A stretch of DNA of 64,000 nucleotides from Streptomyces sp. HmicA12 (GTDB taxonomy: Bacteria > Actinomycetota > Actinomycetes > Streptomycetales > Streptomycetaceae), in the NCBI RefSeq assembly GCF_000373565.1, contig NZ_KB891815.1, positions 1 through 64,000 on the forward strand. The letters run 5' to 3'. The notes beneath the pieces were generated by a model. It did no database searches and had not been told where the DNA came from. It was given only the letters and a program-made list of their open reading frames with translations. Within the stretch, counting starts at the first letter, position 1. Every line of letters begins with the position of its first letter. Of the stretch, positions 61,580 to 64,000 are shown piece after piece. The position numbers and the translations under genes were made by a program.

Positions 61580-62590
61580 ATGGCTGACATCACACGACGG
61601 TTCGGCTGGCGCCACCTGCGCGCCGCACCCACCGCCCACATCCGCCACCACCGTTCGGGGCGACTCACCCACGACGGCGCCGGGCTGAGTTTCTGGTTCC
61701 GCCCGCTGAGCGCCGCCATCTCCGAAGTGCCGGTCGACGATCGGGAGTTGGCGATGACCTTCCATGCCCGCACCGCGGACTTCCAGGACGTGGCCGTGCA
61801 GGCGACGGTGACGTACCGGATCGGTGATCCCGCGGTCGCCGCCGAGCACCTGGACTTCTCCGTCGACCCGGACTCGGGTGTCTGGCGCGGCGCTCCGCTG
61901 GAACAGCTGGCGACGCTCCTCACCGAGACCGCGCAGCAGCACGCGCTGGACGTCCTCGCCCGCACCGCTCTGGCGTCGGCCCTCGTCGACGGGGTGCCCG
62001 CCGTCCGCGACGCCGTCGCGACGGGGCTCGGCGAGGAGCCGCGGCTGCCCGCCACCGGCATCGAGGTGGTCGCGGTCCGGGTGATGGCGCTGCGGCCCGA
62101 GCCCGAGGTGGAGCGCGCCCTGCGCACCCCGGCACGGGAACGCATCCAGCAGGAGGCCGACCGGGCGACGTACGAGCGGCGCGCCGTGGCCGTGGAGCGT
62201 GAACGCACCATCGCGGAGAACGAGTTGGCGAGCCAGATCGAACTGGCCCGCAGGGAGGAGCAGTTGGTCGAGCAACGCGGCACGAACAGCCGCCGCGAGG
62301 CCGAGGAGAACGCCGCCGCCGACGCCGTACGCGTCAAGGCCGAGGCCGAGCGCAAGGTGAGCCTCGCCCGCGCGGAGGCGGAGGGCGCCCGCGAGGTCGG
62401 TGAGGCACGGGCCCAGGCACAGGCGGCCTGGCTGCGGGTGCACGGCGAGGCCGACGTGGCGACGCTGCACGCGCTGACCGGCACGCGGCTCGCCGAGAAC
62501 CTGCCGCGGATCGAGAGCGTGACGGTCTCCCCCGACGTGCTGACCGGCCTGCTCGCGCGCCTCGGGACGGACGGCGGGCGCCCGGAATGA
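61580..62590 (+). CDS. SPFH/band-7 domain protein, right copy
   Basis: Duplicate of the 336-residue protein at 17071-18081, with SPFH domain plus Glu/Ala-rich coiled coil. It overlaps the NAD-kinase-like gene by ATGA. Confidence 0.87.
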   Translation: MADITRRFGWRHLRAAPTAHIRHHRSGRLTHDGAGLSFWFRPLSAAISEVPVDDRELAMTFHARTADFQDVAVQATVTYRIGDPAVAAEHLDFSVDPDSGVWRGAPLEQLATLLTETAQQHALDVLARTALASALVDGVPAVRDAVATGLGEEPRLPATGIEVVAVRVMALRPEPEVERALRTPARERIQQEADRATYERRAVAVERERTIAENELASQIELARREEQLVEQRGTNSRREAEENAAADAVRVKAEAERKVSLARAEAEGAREVGEARAQAQAAWLRVHGEADVATLHALTGTRLAENLPRIESVTVSPDVLTGLLARLGTDGGRPE

Positions 62591-63483
62591 GCCTCGCGCC
62601 CCGCGCCGTCCTGGTCCACCGGACCACGGAGTACGAGGAGTTGGTGGCCCGGCACGGCACGCACGGCCAGGCCGCCTTCTTCCTCTCGTCCCGCGGCCGC
62701 GACATCGCGGAGGTCGCCGAGCGGCACCGGCGGGCGCAGCGGGCGCTCACCGAGGCGGCCGCCGCCGTGCCGCTGAGCTGGCGGCGGGCGACGGTGGAGC
62801 GCGCGGATCTGGACCGTTTCCTCTTCGCGCCGCAGGACGTGGTGATCGTGGTCGGTCAGGACGGGCTCGTGGCGAACGTCGCCCAGTACGTCGGCGCCCT
62901 GCCGGTGGTCGGGGTCGACGCGGACCCGGGGCGCAATCCCGGCGTGCTGGTGCGCCACCGTCCGGCGGACGTCGCACGGCTGCTGGGCACGGCCGCCGGC
63001 ACCGACGAACTGACCATGGTGGAGGCGGTCACCGACGACGGACAGCGCCTGGTGGCGCTCAACGAGATCTACGTCGGTGCGGCCGGCCACCGCACCGCCC
63101 GATACCGCCTGGGCCTCGACAGCACCTCCGTCGATGGAGCTGTCGTCGAGGCCCAGGCCTCCTCCGGAGTACTGATCGGTACCGGAACGGGGGCGACCGG
63201 GTGGCTCCGGTCGGTGTGGCAGGAGCGGGGCGGCGCGGGGCGCCTGCCGGCCCCGACGGACGACCGGCTGCTGTGGTTCGTCCGCGAGGCGTGGCCGTCA
63301 CCGGTCACCGGTACGCGGCTGAGCGCGGGGGAACTGACGGCGTCGGCCCGGCTGTCCCTGACCGTGGAGTCGGAGAGTCTGGTCGCTTTCGGGGACGGCA
63401 TGGAGGCGGACGCGGTCGCGCTGACCTGGGGGCAGACGGTGCGTGTCGGGGTGTGCGGGGAGCGGTTGCGGTTGGTGGGGTGA
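62587..63483 (+). CDS. NAD(+) kinase-like protein, right copy
   Basis: Duplicate of the 298-residue protein at 16178-17074, including the altered GQDGL loop. It converges on the truncated protease copy. Confidence 0.77.
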   Translation: MSLAPRAVLVHRTTEYEELVARHGTHGQAAFFLSSRGRDIAEVAERHRRAQRALTEAAAAVPLSWRRATVERADLDRFLFAPQDVVIVVGQDGLVANVAQYVGALPVVGVDADPGRNPGVLVRHRPADVARLLGTAAGTDELTMVEAVTDDGQRLVALNEIYVGAAGHRTARYRLGLDSTSVDGAVVEAQASSGVLIGTGTGATGWLRSVWQERGGAGRLPAPTDDRLLWFVREAWPSPVTGTRLSAGELTASARLSLTVESESLVAFGDGMEADAVALTWGQTVRVGVCGERLRLVG

Positions 63484-63487
63484 CCGG

Positions 63488-63517
63488 GGCGGCGGGCCGT
63501 GGGTCCGGCCCGCCGCC
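63488..63517. terminator. Terminator between NAD-kinase-like gene and protease, right copy
   Basis: Mirror of the 11-bp GC stem with 8-nt loop at 16144-16173. Confidence 0.73.
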
Positions 63518-63530
63518 GCGTGCACGGGGG

Positions 63531-64000
63531 TCAGTACCGGATCACCGAGCGGATCCAGGCGAGTTGCCGCGAGACCTCCCCGGCACCGGCGATCTCCTCC
63601 CGGTCGGAGCCGTCGAAGACGCCGAGCAGCGTTTCCGTGCCGCGGGGGCCGATGGTCGTCACGGGTCCGCCCGAATCGCCCCCGGCGGGGATGCCCACGA
63701 CCTTGCGCATGCAGAAGTCCGAGCCGTCCTGAACGGTGTAGCCCTCGCACCGGGGATCGTCCGGATCGAGCACGCGCAGGGTCGACTGCCGCAGCACCGG
63801 TGACTGGCAGCTGTTCTCGTCGCCGGTGCAGGTGGCACCCCAGCCCAACTGCCGCACCAGCGTGCCCGGCCGGGCCGGGGCGGCGGACAGCCGCGCCACG
63901 CGCACCGTCATCGGCGCCACCTCGACGAGCATCATGTCGGCGCGTGCGCTGCCCACGCGCCCGCCGGGCAGCGGGCGCACCACGGTTCCCTGGCGCATGT
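63531..64000 (-). CDS. Secreted trypsin-like serine protease, right copy, 5' end cut by window
   Basis: The last ~156 residues of the S1 protease, with the catalytic Asp (ADMMLVEV) and Ser (GDSGGP). The catalytic His and the signal peptide would lie beyond base 64000. Identity to the left copy persists to the last base, so the palindrome extends further. Confidence 0.9.
   Translation of the reverse strand, partial: MRQGTVVRPLPGGRVGSARADMMLVEVAPMTVRVARLSAAPARPGTLVRQLGWGATCTGDENSCQSPVLRQSTLRVLDPDDPRCEGYTVQDGSDFCMRKVVGIPAGGDSGGPVTTIGPRGTETLLGVFDGSDREEIAGAGEVSRQLAWIRSVIRY

Larger units (their letters stand above)
39831..64000. repeat. Right arm of giant perfect inverted repeat, truncated by window end
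   Basis: Reverse complement of the left arm, directly abutting it with no spacer. It runs to the last base of the window, inside the second copy of the S1 protease, so its outer end is not seen. Perfect palindromes of this size are normally very unstable in bacteria. They are also a known product of fold-back chimaeric long reads. It could alternatively be a genuine head-to-head duplication or chromosome-arm fusion. Confidence 0.97.

Noticed and set aside
15661..64000. Composite transposon or phage-borne inverted repeat
   Set aside because: No transposase, integrase, resolvase or target-site duplication is visible, and there is no unique segment between the arms.

Overview
The window is high-GC actinobacterial DNA, almost certainly Streptomyces. 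The evidence is the G/C-rich third codon positions, the many GTG starts and ATGA/GTGA overlaps, the actinomycete-type gas-vesicle cluster in the order gvpO-A-F-G-Y-Z-J-L-S-K, an ANTAR/GAF protein, a TTAGGTTAGGCTAACCT-type iron box and a monomeric NADP isocitrate dehydrogenase. No tRNA, rRNA, CRISPR array, transposase or phage gene was recognised.

The dominant feature is structural. From 15661 to the last base the window is one perfect inverted repeat. Base x pairs with base 79661-x, the axis lies between 39830 and 39831, each arm is at least 24,170 nt, and no spacer separates the arms. Every gene from the serine protease to the M13 peptidase therefore occurs twice, head to head. All mirrored protein pairs I compared have the same length and sequence, and so do the intergenic stretches I spot-checked. 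The arms continue past the right edge, since the protease copy at 64000 is cut by the window. This is either a very recent fold-back duplication or chromosome-arm fusion, or an assembly/read artefact. Sequence alone does not decide, but zero divergence and zero spacer make an artefact a serious possibility.

Unique left part (1-15660): a decayed amidohydrolase; a divergent AraC regulator / PhyH-type dioxygenase pair; an ANTAR-GAF regulator; a CsbD-like stress protein; the ten-gene gas-vesicle operon on the minus strand; a divergent FUSC-like membrane protein; a MarR regulator overlapping a 14-TM drug exporter that carries three extra C-terminal beta-sandwich repeats; a small gene broken in a homopolymer; and the start of a secreted trypsin-like protease.

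Arm content (described on the left arm): a secreted S1 protease; an NAD-kinase-like protein translationally coupled to an SPFH/band-7 protein; and a LacI-controlled carbohydrate locus. That locus has a LacI regulator facing an operon of Gfo/Idh oxidoreductase, PmoA-like protein, cupin, sugar-binding lipoprotein, two permeases, a YesL-like protein, a GH2 glycosidase and a large secreted putative glycan-degrading protein with discoidin-like domains. Next come an iron-box-controlled siderophore uptake operon (ATPase, binding lipoprotein, fused FecCD permease), isocitrate dehydrogenase, and an M13 zinc metallopeptidase at the axis. ACAACGTTG-core palindromes before the Gfo/Idh gene and before the secreted protein, and inside lacI, suggest one LacI regulon. 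The sugar ABC system has no ATPase of its own and probably borrows a shared one.
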